DNA from: Amycolatopsis sp. NBC_01488
GTDB lineage: Bacteria > Actinomycetota > Actinomycetes > Mycobacteriales > Pseudonocardiaceae
Assembly (NCBI RefSeq): GCF_036227105.1
Contig: NZ_CP109434.1
Span: forward strand, 5,551,001 to 5,615,000
Direction: 5' to 3'
Length of the DNA stretch: 64,000 bases
The notes under the pieces are model-generated. The model saw only the letters and a program-made list of their open reading frames with translations, searched no databases and was not told the DNA's origin. Every line of letters starts with the position of its first letter. Position 1 is the stretch's first letter. Position numbers and translations under genes: made by a program. Positions 1 to 9,167 of the stretch are shown here, piece by piece.

Positions 1-1
1 G

Positions 2-430
2 GACCCCGCGCAGTGGGCGTGGCACCTGGTGCTGCCGTGGTTCGTGCTGGCGTTCCTGCACGCGGCGATCTACGCACGGCTCACCCGCGGGCAGATGCTG
101 GAGACCCTCGGCGAGGACTACATCCGCACCGCCCGGGCGAAGGGCCTCACCGAACGGAAGGTCGTGGGCCGGCACGCGCTGCGCAATGTCCTGCTGCCGA
201 TCATCACCGTCTTCGGCGTCGATCTCGGCGGGCTGCTGGCGGGGACGGTGATCACCGAGCGGATCTTCGGCATGGCCGGCGTCGGGCGGCTGCTCGTCGA
301 AGCGATCGCGTCGCTCAACCTGCCGGTGCTGCTGGGCGTGACGTTGTTTTCGGCCCTGCTGGTCACGGTCCTGAACTTCCTGGTCGATCTCTGCTACGGC
401 GCGCTCGATCCGCGGGCTCGCCTCGTCTGA
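2..430 (+). CDS. Oligopeptide-type ABC transporter permease, DppB-like (5' truncated by window edge)
   Basis: Only the C-terminal about 142 residues are present, reading in frame from base 2. The segment contains the EAA loop of the DppB/OppB permease family (GEDYIRTARAKGL, followed by the LRNVLLPI helix), the VITERIFGMAGVGRLL stretch and a terminal LDPRARL, which is the usual DppB-type C-terminus. It would form half of the membrane channel for the binding protein encoded 10 bases downstream and the double ATPase after that. The partner DppC-type permease is not visible and probably lies to the left of the window or is missing. Substrate cannot be read from the permease. Confidence 0.9.
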   Translation, partial: DPAQWAWHLVLPWFVLAFLHAAIYARLTRGQMLETLGEDYIRTARAKGLTERKVVGRHALRNVLLPIITVFGVDLGGLLAGTVITERIFGMAGVGRLLVEAIASLNLPVLLGVTLFSALLVTVLNFLVDLCYGALDPRARLV

Positions 431-440
431 AGGGGACACG

Positions 441-2117
441 ATGAAACGGGGATACCTGCGACTTGCCGCGGGGGTGACGGCCGCCGTCACGCTGCTGACG
501 GCGTGCGGCGCCAACGACACACCGGCCGCACCGGGCGGCACCGTCAAGCCGGGCGGGAACCTCGTCCTGCTCAACGACGCGCCGTCGATCACCTGGGATC
601 CCGCGAAGAGCTCGAACCTGGTCGTCACCACGCTCGGGCTGATCCACCGGCGGCTGACGTCGTGGGACGTCGCCCCGGGCAAGGACACCACGATCGTGCC
701 CGACCTGGCCACCGACACCGGCCGCCCGAGCGACGGCGGCAAGACGTGGACGTTCACCCTCAAGGACGGCCGCAAGTACGCCGACGGCACGCCGATCAAG
801 GCCGAGGACGTCAAGTGGGGCCTGGAGCGCTCGTTCGCGCCAGCCTTCTCCGGTGGCCTCGCCTACCACAAGGACCTGCTGTCGCCGGGCCTGGCGTACA
901 AGGGCCCGTTCGAGGGCAAGGAACTCGACACCATCCAGACGCCGGACGCCAAGACGATCGTCTTCCACCTCGCCCGCGCGTACGGCGACTTCAACTGGGT
1001 CGCCAGCACCCCGGCGTTCTCCCCGGTGCCCAAGGGCAAGGGAGCCGAGGCGAACTACGGCGACCACCCGGTCGCTTCCGGCCCGTACCAGCTGCAGAGC
1101 TACGAGCGCGGCAAGTCGGCGAAGCTCACGCGCAATCCGAACTGGAGCCACGACGAGGACAAGACGCGGCTGGCGAACCCGGACACCATCGAGTTCCAGC
1201 TCGGCCAGGACACCAGCGTCATTTCGAAGCGCCTGATCGACGACAGCGGGACCGACCGCAACGCCTTCGGCATGTCGTTCGCCTCGCCCGCCCAGCTGGC
1301 GCAGATCCAGGGCAACGCGTCGGCGAAGTCGCGGCTGGTGACGTCGGAATCCGGGGCGCTGGCCTACCTTTCGCTCAACACCCAGCGCGGCAACCTGACC
1401 AACCCGAAGGTGCGCCAGGCGTTCCAGTACGCCGTCGACAAGGCCGCGTACCAGGTCGCGAGCGCGGGCAGCGCCCAGCTCGCCGGCGACGTCGCCACCA
1501 CGCTCATCACGCCCGGTCTGCAGGGCCGGGAGCAGTACGACCTGTACCCGGCGCCGCCGTCCGGTGACGTGGCGAAGGCCAAGCAGCTGCTGGCCGAGGC
1601 GGGCTTCCCGAACGGCCTCGACGGCCTGGTCCTGGCCACCCACAACGAAAACGGCTACCCGGAGAAGGCCGCCGCGATCCAGGCCTCGCTGGCCAGGGCG
1701 AACATCAAGGTCACCATCAAGCCCCTCGACGAGGACACCTACACGTCCGAAGTGGACACCAAGGGCCTCTCGGACTACGACCTGACGCTCACCTCGTGGC
1801 AGCCGGACATCCCGTCGGCCAATGCGAACATCCAGCCGCTGTTCCAGTCCACCGAGATCGGCAACGGCGGGGTCAACGAATCCCGCTACCACAACCCCGA
1901 GGTCGACAAGCTCATCACCGAGGCACAGGCCACCGTCGATCCGGCCGAGGCGGGCAAGAAGTGGGCGGCGCTGGACAAGAAGATCCTCGCCGACTCGCCC
2001 GTCGTGCCGCTGATCTACACCCGCAACTCCTTCCTGCACGGCTCGAACGTCGGCGACGTCCAGATCGGCCGCTTCCCGGCCTACGTCGACTACCGCAAGT
2101 TCGGGATCGTCCAGTGA
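441..2117 (+). CDS. ABC transporter substrate-binding lipoprotein, family 5
   Basis: 558 residues, a normal length for SBP family 5 (DppA/OppA/NikA type). A lipoprotein signal is clear: charged MKRGYLR, a hydrophobic stretch and the lipobox LLTAC with Cys22, so it should be anchored outside the membrane. The family signature around residues 95-120 (ending in DGTPIKAEDVKWGLER) is intact. A GAAGGGG ribosome binding site sits 6 bases before the ATG. The stop codon overlaps the GTG start of the downstream ATPase (GTGA), so the genes are translationally coupled. The ligand is unknown; the sulfone monooxygenase genes further downstream suggest, but do not prove, an organosulfur or peptide substrate. 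Confidence 0.92.
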   Translation: MKRGYLRLAAGVTAAVTLLTACGANDTPAAPGGTVKPGGNLVLLNDAPSITWDPAKSSNLVVTTLGLIHRRLTSWDVAPGKDTTIVPDLATDTGRPSDGGKTWTFTLKDGRKYADGTPIKAEDVKWGLERSFAPAFSGGLAYHKDLLSPGLAYKGPFEGKELDTIQTPDAKTIVFHLARAYGDFNWVASTPAFSPVPKGKGAEANYGDHPVASGPYQLQSYERGKSAKLTRNPNWSHDEDKTRLANPDTIEFQLGQDTSVISKRLIDDSGTDRNAFGMSFASPAQLAQIQGNASAKSRLVTSESGALAYLSLNTQRGNLTNPKVRQAFQYAVDKAAYQVASAGSAQLAGDVATTLITPGLQGREQYDLYPAPPSGDVAKAKQLLAEAGFPNGLDGLVLATHNENGYPEKAAAIQASLARANIKVTIKPLDEDTYTSEVDTKGLSDYDLTLTSWQPDIPSANANIQPLFQSTEIGNGGVNESRYHNPEVDKLITEAQATVDPAEAGKKWAALDKKILADSPVVPLIYTRNSFLHGSNVGDVQIGRFPAYVDYRKFGIVQ

Positions 2118-3823
2118 CCGGAGCCGGGCTCCTTCGGCTGCACGACGTCGCGGTCTCGTTCGGGGACGTCGAAGCCGTCCGCGGGGTCGGCTACGAGGTC
2201 CGTGCGGGCGAAGTCGTCGCGGTGGTCGGGGAGTCCGGCTCCGGCAAGACGGTCACCGCGATGTCCCTGCTCGGCCTGCTCCCGGCCACGGCCCGCGTAA
2301 CGGGCCGCGCGGAGCTGGCCGGGCGGGATCTCTACACGATGACCCCGGCCGAGCTGCGGGAGGTCCGCGGCGGCGAAGTCGGCATGGTGTTCCAGGAGCC
2401 GATGAGCGCGCTCAACCCGGTGTTCACCGTCGGCGACCAGCTCGTCGAGGCCATCCGCACGCACCGGTCGCTCGGCGCCCCCGCGGCCCGGGAACGGGCG
2501 ATCGAGCTGCTCGGCCTGGTCGGGCTGCCCGCGCCGCGCGAGCGGTTCCGGTCGTACCCGCACGAGCTGTCCGGCGGGCAGTTGCAGCGCGTCGTCATCG
2601 CGATGGCGGTGGCGAACGAGCCCCGGCTGCTGATCGCCGACGAGCCGACCACCGCGCTCGACGTCACCGTGCAGGCGGAGATCCTCGAGCTGCTGCGGGA
2701 CCTCCGTGCGCGGTTGGCCACGGCGATCCTGCTGATCACGCACGACATGGGCGTCGTCGCCGATCTCGCCGACCGCGTGGTCGTGATGCACGAGGGCCGC
2801 GTGGTCGAACAGGGTGACGTCCGGACGATCTTCACCGCGCCGGCGCGGGACTACACGCGGCAGCTGCTCGGCTCGGTCGTCTCACTCGGCAGCGCCGCGA
2901 CGACCGGGCTCGAACGCGCGCCGGCCGCGGACATCGAGGTGTCACCCGGGCATGTCGCGACGTCCGAGCACCCGGCGGTGGCGTCGGTTCCCGACGTGCC
3001 CGCCGAGGCGCCGCTGCTGCGCGTGGAGAACCTGTCGGTGACCTACCGCGGCCGCTTCCGCGCGATGGCCGTGCACGCCGCTTCGGGAGTCAACCTGCAC
3101 GTGGCGCCGGGGGAGGTGCTCGGCCTGGTCGGGGAGTCGGGTTCGGGAAAGAGCACGGTCGCGCGCGCCGTCACGGGCCTGATCGCGCCCACGGCGGGCT
3201 CCGTGCGCATCGGGGACGCGGACATCACCCGGGTGCGCGGCCGGGCGGCGAAGGCCCTGCGGCGCCGGATCGGCGTGGTGTTCCAGGACCCGCTGTCTTC
3301 GCTGAACCCGCGCACGACGGTGGGGGAGAGCGTCGCGACCCCGCTGCGGCTGCACCGCGCGGCTCGCGGGTCCGAAGTGGACGGCCGGGTCGCCGCCCTG
3401 CTCGAAGCCGTCCAGCTTTCGCCGTCGCTGGCTTCGCGGTACCCGCACGAGCTTTCCGGCGGGCAGCGGCAGCGTGCCTGCATCGCGCGGGCCCTGGCGC
3501 TGCGCCCGGACCTGCTGGTGGCCGACGAGCCGACGAGCGCGCTCGACGTCACGATCCAGGCCCGGATCCTCGATCTGCTGCGCGAGCTGCGGCACGAGTT
3601 CGGCTTCGCCTGCCTGTTCATCAGCCACGACCTCGCGGTGATCGAGCAGCTGGCCGACCGGGTGGCGGTGATGCACCGCGGGCACGTCGTCGAACAGGGC
3701 CCGGCGAAAGAGGTGCTCACCGCGCCGGCGCACCCGTACACGCGGCGGCTGCTGTCGGCGGCGCCCGTTGCCGACCCGGAGGCTCAACGCCGGCGCCGCG
3801 AAGCCTGGCGGCAGCTGCGCTGA
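2114..3823 (+). CDS. Fused dipeptide-type ABC transporter ATP-binding protein (two ATPase halves)
   Basis: 569 residues containing two complete ABC ATPase domains, as in GsiA-type proteins. Half one has Walker A GESGSGKT, signature LSGGQLQR and Walker B LLIADEP. Half two has GESGSGKST, LSGGQRQR and LLVADEP. Each half ends with the oligopeptide-family tail (Y/HPYTRQLL-like), so both halves look active. I chose GTG at 2114, which overlaps the stop of the binding protein; the open frame extends further upstream only as out-of-frame noise inside that gene. It would energise the permease at the left edge. The gene is followed by a 170-base gap before the second importer, which seems to be a separate unit. 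Confidence 0.92.
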   Translation: MTGAGLLRLHDVAVSFGDVEAVRGVGYEVRAGEVVAVVGESGSGKTVTAMSLLGLLPATARVTGRAELAGRDLYTMTPAELREVRGGEVGMVFQEPMSALNPVFTVGDQLVEAIRTHRSLGAPAARERAIELLGLVGLPAPRERFRSYPHELSGGQLQRVVIAMAVANEPRLLIADEPTTALDVTVQAEILELLRDLRARLATAILLITHDMGVVADLADRVVVMHEGRVVEQGDVRTIFTAPARDYTRQLLGSVVSLGSAATTGLERAPAADIEVSPGHVATSEHPAVASVPDVPAEAPLLRVENLSVTYRGRFRAMAVHAASGVNLHVAPGEVLGLVGESGSGKSTVARAVTGLIAPTAGSVRIGDADITRVRGRAAKALRRRIGVVFQDPLSSLNPRTTVGESVATPLRLHRAARGSEVDGRVAALLEAVQLSPSLASRYPHELSGGQRQRACIARALALRPDLLVADEPTSALDVTIQARILDLLRELRHEFGFACLFISHDLAVIEQLADRVAVMHRGHVVEQGPAKEVLTAPAHPYTRRLLSAAPVADPEAQRRRREAWRQLR

Positions 3824-3993
3824 TGGTGGGCCGAGCGTGACCGGTCCCGGGGTGCCGCACTTTCGCTGGGGTGTCAAGGGCGCGTCGTCGCGGTGCCAGG
3901 GAATGGGACTCCGGTTCGCACAGTGGGACGGCCTCAAGCGCATGGCTAGCGTCGCGGTCGAAGCCGCAACCGTTCCCCGCTGGAGGCCGTCCG

Positions 3994-5604
3994 GTGTCCC
4001 CCTTTTCCCGTGCCCGCAACGCCGCGGCCCTGCTCGCCCTGCCCGTTCTCCTGACCGCCTGCTCCGCGGCCGGCACCGAACAAGCCGCCGACGCCGGGCC
4101 GCCGAAGGCCGGTGGCACGCTGCGCCTGGGCATCTCGTCCGCGCCCGACTGCATCGACCCGCAGCAGGCCGCCACGAACGCGTCCATCAACGTCGCCCGT
4201 CAGCTGGTCGACTCGCTGACCGACCAGGACCCGAAGACCGGCGAGATCAAGCCGTGGCTGGCCGAGAAGTGGGAGATCAGCGCCGATTCGACGGCGTTCA
4301 CCTTCCACCTGCGCTCCGGCGCGACGTTCTCCGACGGCAGTCCGGTCGACGCGGCCGCCGTCAAGACGAGCTTCGACGGCATCAAGGCCCTCGGCACGAA
4401 GGCCCAGCTCGGCTACGGCTACCTGGCCGCGTACCAGTCGTCGACCGTCGTCGACCCGCGGACCGTCCGCCTCGACTTCTCCGCGCCCAGCGCCCAGTTC
4501 CTGCAGGCCAGCTCGACGATGTCGCTCGGCCTCCTCGCGCCCGCGGCGTTCAAGAAGACGCCGGAGCAGCGTTGCCAGGGCACCGGCCTGATCGGCTCGG
4601 GGCCGTTCGTCTTCGAAAGCCTGAAGCAGAACCAGGAGATCGTCCTGGCCAAGCGCACGGGCTACGCCTGGGGCTCGTCGCTGTTCAAGCACCAGGGTGA
4701 GGCCTACCTGGACAAGATCGACTACAAGATCGTGCCGGAGCCCGGCGTCCGCACCGGCAGCCTCGCCTCCGGCCAGCTCGACGCGGCCACCGACATCCAG
4801 CCGGTCGACGAGCCGCAGTTCAAGGGCAACGGCTTCAGCGAGAACATCCGGCCCAATCCCGGCGTCGTGTTCAACCTGCACGCCAACACCACCCGCGGCG
4901 TGCTCACCGACGAGAAGGTGCGGCAGGCCGTGCTCAAGGGCGTCGACCGCGCCGAGGTCGTGAACACGGTGCTGACGCCGAGCTACAAAGCCGCCACGAG
5001 CATCCTCGGCTCGGCGACGCCGCTGGTCAGCGACCTCTCGCAGCAGCTCGCGTACGACCAGAAGGGCGCGGACGCGCTGCTGGACGGCGACGGCTGGGTG
5101 CCCGGCCCGGGCGGGATCCGCGTCAAGAACGGGCAGCAGCTCAGCGCGTCCGTGGTCTTCTCGCCGGTGTTCAACCAGAACCGCAGCGTGCTGGAGCTGG
5201 TCCAGCAGCAGCTGCGCAAGATCGGCTTCGACCTGCGGATCGAGCAGCACACCACGGCCGAGACCACCCAGATCCAGCTGAGCGGGAACTACGACTTCCT
5301 CTGGTACAACGTGACCCGCGCCGACCCGGACATCCTGCGCGGCCAGTTCTCGACGAAGGCCGGCAACCGCAGCAAGCTCACGCCGGGCAACCCGCTCGAC
5401 GTCGCCCTCGACGCGCAGTCGTCCACAGTGGACACTGTGAAACGCAAGCCGTCCGCCGACGAGGTGCAGAAGCTGATCGTCGACCACGCCTACGCGATCC
5501 CGGTGTTCGAGCTGACCCAGGTCGTCGCGCTGAGCTCGAAGGCGCACGCCGTCGACTTCGAGGCGTCGTCACGGCTGCAGTTGTTCGACGCGTGGCTGTC
5601 GTGA
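3994..5604 (+). CDS. ABC transporter substrate-binding lipoprotein, family 5 (second system)
   Basis: 536 residues from GTG at 3994. That start is preceded by GGAGG at 3982-3986 and gives a compact lipoprotein signal (VSPFSRARN, hydrophobic core, LLTAC with Cys23). The longer upstream reading adds an arginine-rich stretch that does not look like a signal peptide. The family 5 pattern is visible (DGSPVDAAAVKTSFDG region around residue 105-125, and a late LLDGDGW element). It shares family but not close sequence with the binding protein at 441. Its stop overlaps the next permease start (GTGA), beginning a tightly packed four-gene importer operon through 8927. Ligand unknown. Confidence 0.9.
   Translation: MSPFSRARNAAALLALPVLLTACSAAGTEQAADAGPPKAGGTLRLGISSAPDCIDPQQAATNASINVARQLVDSLTDQDPKTGEIKPWLAEKWEISADSTAFTFHLRSGATFSDGSPVDAAAVKTSFDGIKALGTKAQLGYGYLAAYQSSTVVDPRTVRLDFSAPSAQFLQASSTMSLGLLAPAAFKKTPEQRCQGTGLIGSGPFVFESLKQNQEIVLAKRTGYAWGSSLFKHQGEAYLDKIDYKIVPEPGVRTGSLASGQLDAATDIQPVDEPQFKGNGFSENIRPNPGVVFNLHANTTRGVLTDEKVRQAVLKGVDRAEVVNTVLTPSYKAATSILGSATPLVSDLSQQLAYDQKGADALLDGDGWVPGPGGIRVKNGQQLSASVVFSPVFNQNRSVLELVQQQLRKIGFDLRIEQHTTAETTQIQLSGNYDFLWYNVTRADPDILRGQFSTKAGNRSKLTPGNPLDVALDAQSSTVDTVKRKPSADEVQKLIVDHAYAIPVFELTQVVALSSKAHAVDFEASSRLQLFDAWLS
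5421..5433. repeat. Palindrome GTCCACAGTGGAC (recurrent in window)
   Basis: A palindromic GTCCACAGTGGAC lies inside the second binding-protein gene and overlaps a further inverted repeat (CACAGTG-GA-CACTGTG, 5424-5439). The core TCCACWGTGGA is also found at 19620-19630, 27697-27707 and 50837-50847, with near copies at 48603 and 56281. All lie inside genes. The function is unknown. Confidence 0.6.
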
Positions 5605-6554
5605 GGCGCTACCTCCTCCGCCGCGTCGGGCAGGCGGTGTTCGTGCTGTGGGCGGCGTTCACGCTCTCGTTCCTGATCCTGTACCTGCTGCCGGGCGACG
5701 CCGTTTCGGCGAAGCTCGCGAGCAGCGACGCGGGCTCGGCGGCCACGCCCGAGCAGCTCGCCGCCGCCCGCGCGGAGTACGGCCTCGACTCCCCGCTGCC
5801 GGTCCAGTACCTGAAACGGCTGGTTTCGGCCCTGCACGGCGACTTCGGGCGCAGCGTCGCGACCGGCGACGACGCGACGCACATGGTCGTCACGGCGTTG
5901 CCTCCGACGCTCGCGGTGACCGGGCTCGCGCTGGTGTTCGCGGTGCTGTTCGGCGGCGGGTCGGCGTTCCTCGGCACGCTCACGCGGTTCCGCTGGCTGC
6001 GGCAGGCGCTGCTCTCCCTGCCGTCGCTGGCGATCTCGCTGCCGCCGTTCTGGGTGGGCCTGCTGCTGATCCAGATCTTCTCGTTCCGGCTGCGGCTGCT
6101 GCCCGCACTGGGCACGCAGGGCTTCTCCGCGGTGCTCCTGCCCGCGATCACGCTGGCCCTGCCGACCGGCGCGATCATCGGGCAGGTGCTGGCCAAGAGC
6201 CTGGCCACGCAGCAGGAAGAGCCGTACGCGGAGATCGCGGCGGCCAAGGGCGCGAGCCGCTGGCGGGTCCACTTCGGACACCTGCTGCGCAACGCCGCCG
6301 TGCCGACGCTGACCGTCGCCGGCGTGGTGGCGGGCAACCTGGTCGCGGGTTCGGTGATCACCGAGACGGTGTTCTCGCGCGACGGCGTCGGCCGGATCAC
6401 CGCGGCCGCCGTCACCGCGCAGGACGTCCCGGTCGTGCAGGCGGTGATCGTGCTGGCCGCACTGGTGTTCGTGGTGCTCAACCTGAGCGTCGACCTGCTC
6501 TACCCGCTGCTCGACCCGCGCATCGCGCGGACGCCGGAGGTGGCCCGTGGTTGA
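5601..6554 (+). CDS. ABC transporter permease, DppB-like
   Basis: About 317 residues with an N-terminal membrane helix (VGQAVFVLWAAFTLSFLILY), the DppB-type periplasmic loop containing LPGDAV, four or five further hydrophobic segments and the EAA loop AEIAAAKGASRWRVHFGHLL. It ends in LDPRIARTPEV, typical of DppB. I chose GTG at 5601, which overlaps the binding protein stop; GTG at 5592 is three codons earlier and also possible. It forms the membrane pore together with the DppC-like protein that overlaps its 3' end. Confidence 0.92.
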   Translation: MRRYLLRRVGQAVFVLWAAFTLSFLILYLLPGDAVSAKLASSDAGSAATPEQLAAARAEYGLDSPLPVQYLKRLVSALHGDFGRSVATGDDATHMVVTALPPTLAVTGLALVFAVLFGGGSAFLGTLTRFRWLRQALLSLPSLAISLPPFWVGLLLIQIFSFRLRLLPALGTQGFSAVLLPAITLALPTGAIIGQVLAKSLATQQEEPYAEIAAAKGASRWRVHFGHLLRNAAVPTLTVAGVVAGNLVAGSVITETVFSRDGVGRITAAAVTAQDVPVVQAVIVLAALVFVVLNLSVDLLYPLLDPRIARTPEVARG

Positions 6555-7365
6555 CCTCGCGCCGGCCCGGGTGGTGCGGCGCCCCGGGCTGGCCATCGCC
6601 ATCGCGGTGCTCGCGTTCGTGCTGCTCGCGGCCTTCGTGCCGACGCTGCTGACCGGGTACGACCCGATCACCGGCGTCCCGGTCGAGCGGCTGCAGGGGC
6701 CGTCGCTGCACCACCTGTTCGGCACCGACGAGACCGGCCGCGACGTCTACGCGCGGGTGATCCACGGTGCGTCGCTCTCACTGCGGGCCACCGCGATCGC
6801 CGTGCTCGTGGCGCTCGTCGCGGGCTCCGCGCTCGGCCTGCTGGCCGGATTCCGCGGCGGCTGGCTGGACACCGTCATCATGCGGATCGTCGACGTGTTC
6901 CTGGCCATCCCGCCGATCCTGCTGTCGCTGGCCCTGGTCACGGCGCTGGGCTTCGGCACGACGAACGTCGCGATCGCCGTCGGCATCGCGAACCTGGCGT
7001 CCTTCGCCCGCGTCATGCGCGCGGAGGTGCTTCGCGTGCGCAATGGGGTCTTCGTCGAAGCGGCGCGCGCGAGTGGAGTGCGCTGGTCGGGCGTACTGCT
7101 GCGGCACGTCCTGCCGAACGCGGCGGGCCCGGTGCTGGCGCTGGCGACGCTCACGCTCGGCACGGCCGTGCTCGAGGTGTCCGCGCTGAGCTTCCTCGGC
7201 TTCGGCGCGACCCCGCCGACGCCGGAGTGGGGCTCGCTCGTCGCGGGCGGCCGCAGCTTCCTCGCGACGGCTTGGTGGATGACGACGTTCCCGGGGCTGA
7301 CGGTCGCGGCGGTGGTCCTCGCCGCGAACCGCCTGTCCCGCGCACTGGACGGAGGAGACCGATGA
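6547..7365 (+). CDS. ABC transporter permease, DppC-like
   Basis: 272 residues from GTG at 6547, which overlaps the upstream permease by eight bases. An N-terminal membrane helix is followed by the DppC hallmark HHLFGTDETGRDVYARVIHG, several hydrophobic helices and the EAA-type loop EAARASGVRWSGVLLRHVL. The C-terminus carries TPPTPEWGSL and a final hydrophobic segment. The stop codon overlaps the start of the ATPase gene (ATGA), so permeases and ATPase should be made in step. Standard length for DppC. Confidence 0.92.
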   Translation: MVDLAPARVVRRPGLAIAIAVLAFVLLAAFVPTLLTGYDPITGVPVERLQGPSLHHLFGTDETGRDVYARVIHGASLSLRATAIAVLVALVAGSALGLLAGFRGGWLDTVIMRIVDVFLAIPPILLSLALVTALGFGTTNVAIAVGIANLASFARVMRAEVLRVRNGVFVEAARASGVRWSGVLLRHVLPNAAGPVLALATLTLGTAVLEVSALSFLGFGATPPTPEWGSLVAGGRSFLATAWWMTTFPGLTVAAVVLAANRLSRALDGGDR

Positions 7366-8927
7366 CCCTGCTGCGGATCTCACAGCTGGCCGTGTCGTAC
7401 CGGAAGGTCCCGGCTGTCCGTGACGTCGGCCTGGCCGTCGACGCGGGCGAGGTGGTCGCCGTCGTCGGGGAATCGGGCTCCGGCAAGTCGACCACGGCGC
7501 ACGCGGCGATCGGCCTGCTGCCCCGCGGCGGCCGCATCGACGGCGGCTCGATCACCTTCGACGGCCGGGACCTGCTTTCCCTGTCGGACAAGCAGTGGCG
7601 TGGCGTGCGCGGCCGCGAGATCGCGCTGGTGCCACAGGACCCGGCGGTGTCGCTGAACCCCGTGCACCGGATCGGCGACCAGGTCGCCGAGGTGCTGAAG
7701 ATCCACGGGCTCGCGGACCGGCGATCCGCCTCCGTGCAGGCGATCGAGCTGCTGGAGCGCGCGGGCGTGCCCCAGCCCGAGCTGCGGGCGAGGCAGTACC
7801 CGCACCAGCTGTCCGGCGGACTCCGGCAGCGCGTGCTGATCGCGTCGGCGCTGGCCGGGCGGCCGAAGCTGATCATCGCGGACGAGCCGACGTCGGCGCT
7901 GGACGTCACCGTGCAGCGCCGCATCCTCGACCACCTGACGTCGCTGGCGCTTGAATCGGGCACGGCGATCCTGCTGATCACGCACGACCTCGGCGTCGCG
8001 GCCGACCGGGCGTCACGAATCGTCGTGCTCTCGCAGGGCTCGGTGGTCGAAGAGGGTTCCTCGGTCGTCAGCGCGCCGACGCACCCCTACACCCGGCAGC
8101 TGCTGGCGGCGACGCCGAGCATGACGAGCACGGCACGGCCACCCGCACCGCCCGCCGAACCGCTCGTTTCCGTCCGGGACCTCGCGAAGACGTTCGAGGG
8201 CGGGATCCGCGCGGTCGACGGGATCTCGTTCGACATCCCGCGCGGTCAGACGCTGGCCCTGGTGGGCGAGTCGGGCTCGGGCAAGTCGACGACCGCCCGG
8301 ATGGTGCTCCGGCTGGAGGCAGCCTCGGCGGGCTCGGTGGAGTTCGACGGCCACGACATCACCTCGCTCGCAGGTGCCGAGCTGCGCCGGCTGCGGCGAC
8401 GGATGCAGATCGTCTACCAGAACCCGTATGCGTCGCTGAACCCGAAGTTCTCGATCGAGGACGTCGTCGCGGAGCCGTTGCGGGCGTTCGGCCTTCCGCG
8501 CACCCGGGTCCCGGAGCTGCTGGAGCAGGTCGCCCTGCCGGCGTCGGTGGCGCGCCGGAAGCCGGCCGAGCTCTCGGGCGGCCAGCGGCAGCGGGTGGCG
8601 ATCGCGCGGGCCTTGGCGCTGCAGCCGGACCTGGTGGTGTGCGACGAACCGGTGTCGGCGCTGGACGTCTCGGTGCAGGCCCAGATCCTGCGGCTGCTGG
8701 CGGAACTGCAGTCGGAACTCGGGGTCACCTACCTGTTAATCTCCCACGACCTGGCCGTGGTCCGGCAGCTCGCCGACCACGTCGGGGTGCTGCGCGCGGG
8801 CGCGCTGGTGGAGCTGGGCCCGGCGGCCCGGGTACTGGCGGAACCGGACTCGGAGTACACGAAGGAGCTGCTGGCGGCGATTCCCGGCAGCCGGGTGCGG
8901 AACGGGCTGAGCACTACGGGAAGGTGA
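7362..8927 (+). CDS. Fused dipeptide-type ABC transporter ATP-binding protein (second system)
   Basis: 521 residues with two ABC ATPase domains: Walker A GESGSGKST in both halves, signatures LSGGLRQR and LSGGQRQR, Walker B LIIADEP and LVVCDEP. ATG at 7362 is preceded by GGAGGAG and overlaps the DppC stop. A single TTA leucine codon occurs at 8736-8738 (residue 459, in the LLISHD switch region), the only in-frame TTA I noticed in the window. In actinomycetes such codons can place translation under the bldA tRNA. The gene closes the second importer operon and its last 14 bases overlap a small opposing frame. Confidence 0.92.
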   Translation: MTLLRISQLAVSYRKVPAVRDVGLAVDAGEVVAVVGESGSGKSTTAHAAIGLLPRGGRIDGGSITFDGRDLLSLSDKQWRGVRGREIALVPQDPAVSLNPVHRIGDQVAEVLKIHGLADRRSASVQAIELLERAGVPQPELRARQYPHQLSGGLRQRVLIASALAGRPKLIIADEPTSALDVTVQRRILDHLTSLALESGTAILLITHDLGVAADRASRIVVLSQGSVVEEGSSVVSAPTHPYTRQLLAATPSMTSTARPPAPPAEPLVSVRDLAKTFEGGIRAVDGISFDIPRGQTLALVGESGSGKSTTARMVLRLEAASAGSVEFDGHDITSLAGAELRRLRRRMQIVYQNPYASLNPKFSIEDVVAEPLRAFGLPRTRVPELLEQVALPASVARRKPAELSGGQRQRVAIARALALQPDLVVCDEPVSALDVSVQAQILRLLAELQSELGVTYLLISHDLAVVRQLADHVGVLRAGALVELGPAARVLAEPDSEYTKELLAAIPGSRVRNGLSTTGR

Positions 8928-9150
8928 CCCACTGGGAGGTCAGCAGGACGAGCTTGCCGCCGCGAGTGGACCAGTAAGCCGCGTAATCGAGTCGGCACTG
9001 ATCCGCGGAGCCACTTTGCCTGAATCGGAGTTCATGACTGCAGGACTGTAGGCTCTGGTAAGCCGTCGGACCAGGGCAGCGCCCGCTCGTCCAGTTCTTG
9101 GGACTCCGGGTTCTCATCTCCTGGATGCCGTTGCTGCGGTGCGATGTCAT
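8914..9150 (-). CDS. Small hypothetical protein or C-terminal gene remnant
   Basis: A 78-residue frame on the minus strand, reading toward the importer operon. Its last half looks protein-like (cysteines, then LDYAAYWSTRGGKLVLL and a QWVTFP end) and the DNA here is visibly less GC-rich than the flanking genes. I do not recognise the family. No good ribosome binding site is seen before the ATG, so it may be the tail of a lost secreted protein. Much of it occupies the 240-base gap between the ABC operon and the sulfone monooxygenase gene, whose promoter should also lie here. Confidence 0.3.
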   Translation of the reverse strand: MTSHRSNGIQEMRTRSPKNWTSGRCPGPTAYQSLQSCSHELRFRQSGSADQCRLDYAAYWSTRGGKLVLLTSQWVTFP

Positions 9151-9167
9151 GCTCCACGCTGCCGATC

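Noticed and set aside
1796..2113. Upstream extension of the first ABC ATPase
   Set aside because: The extension lies inside the binding-protein gene in another frame and is Arg-rich nonsense; the ABC domain starts right after GTG 2114.
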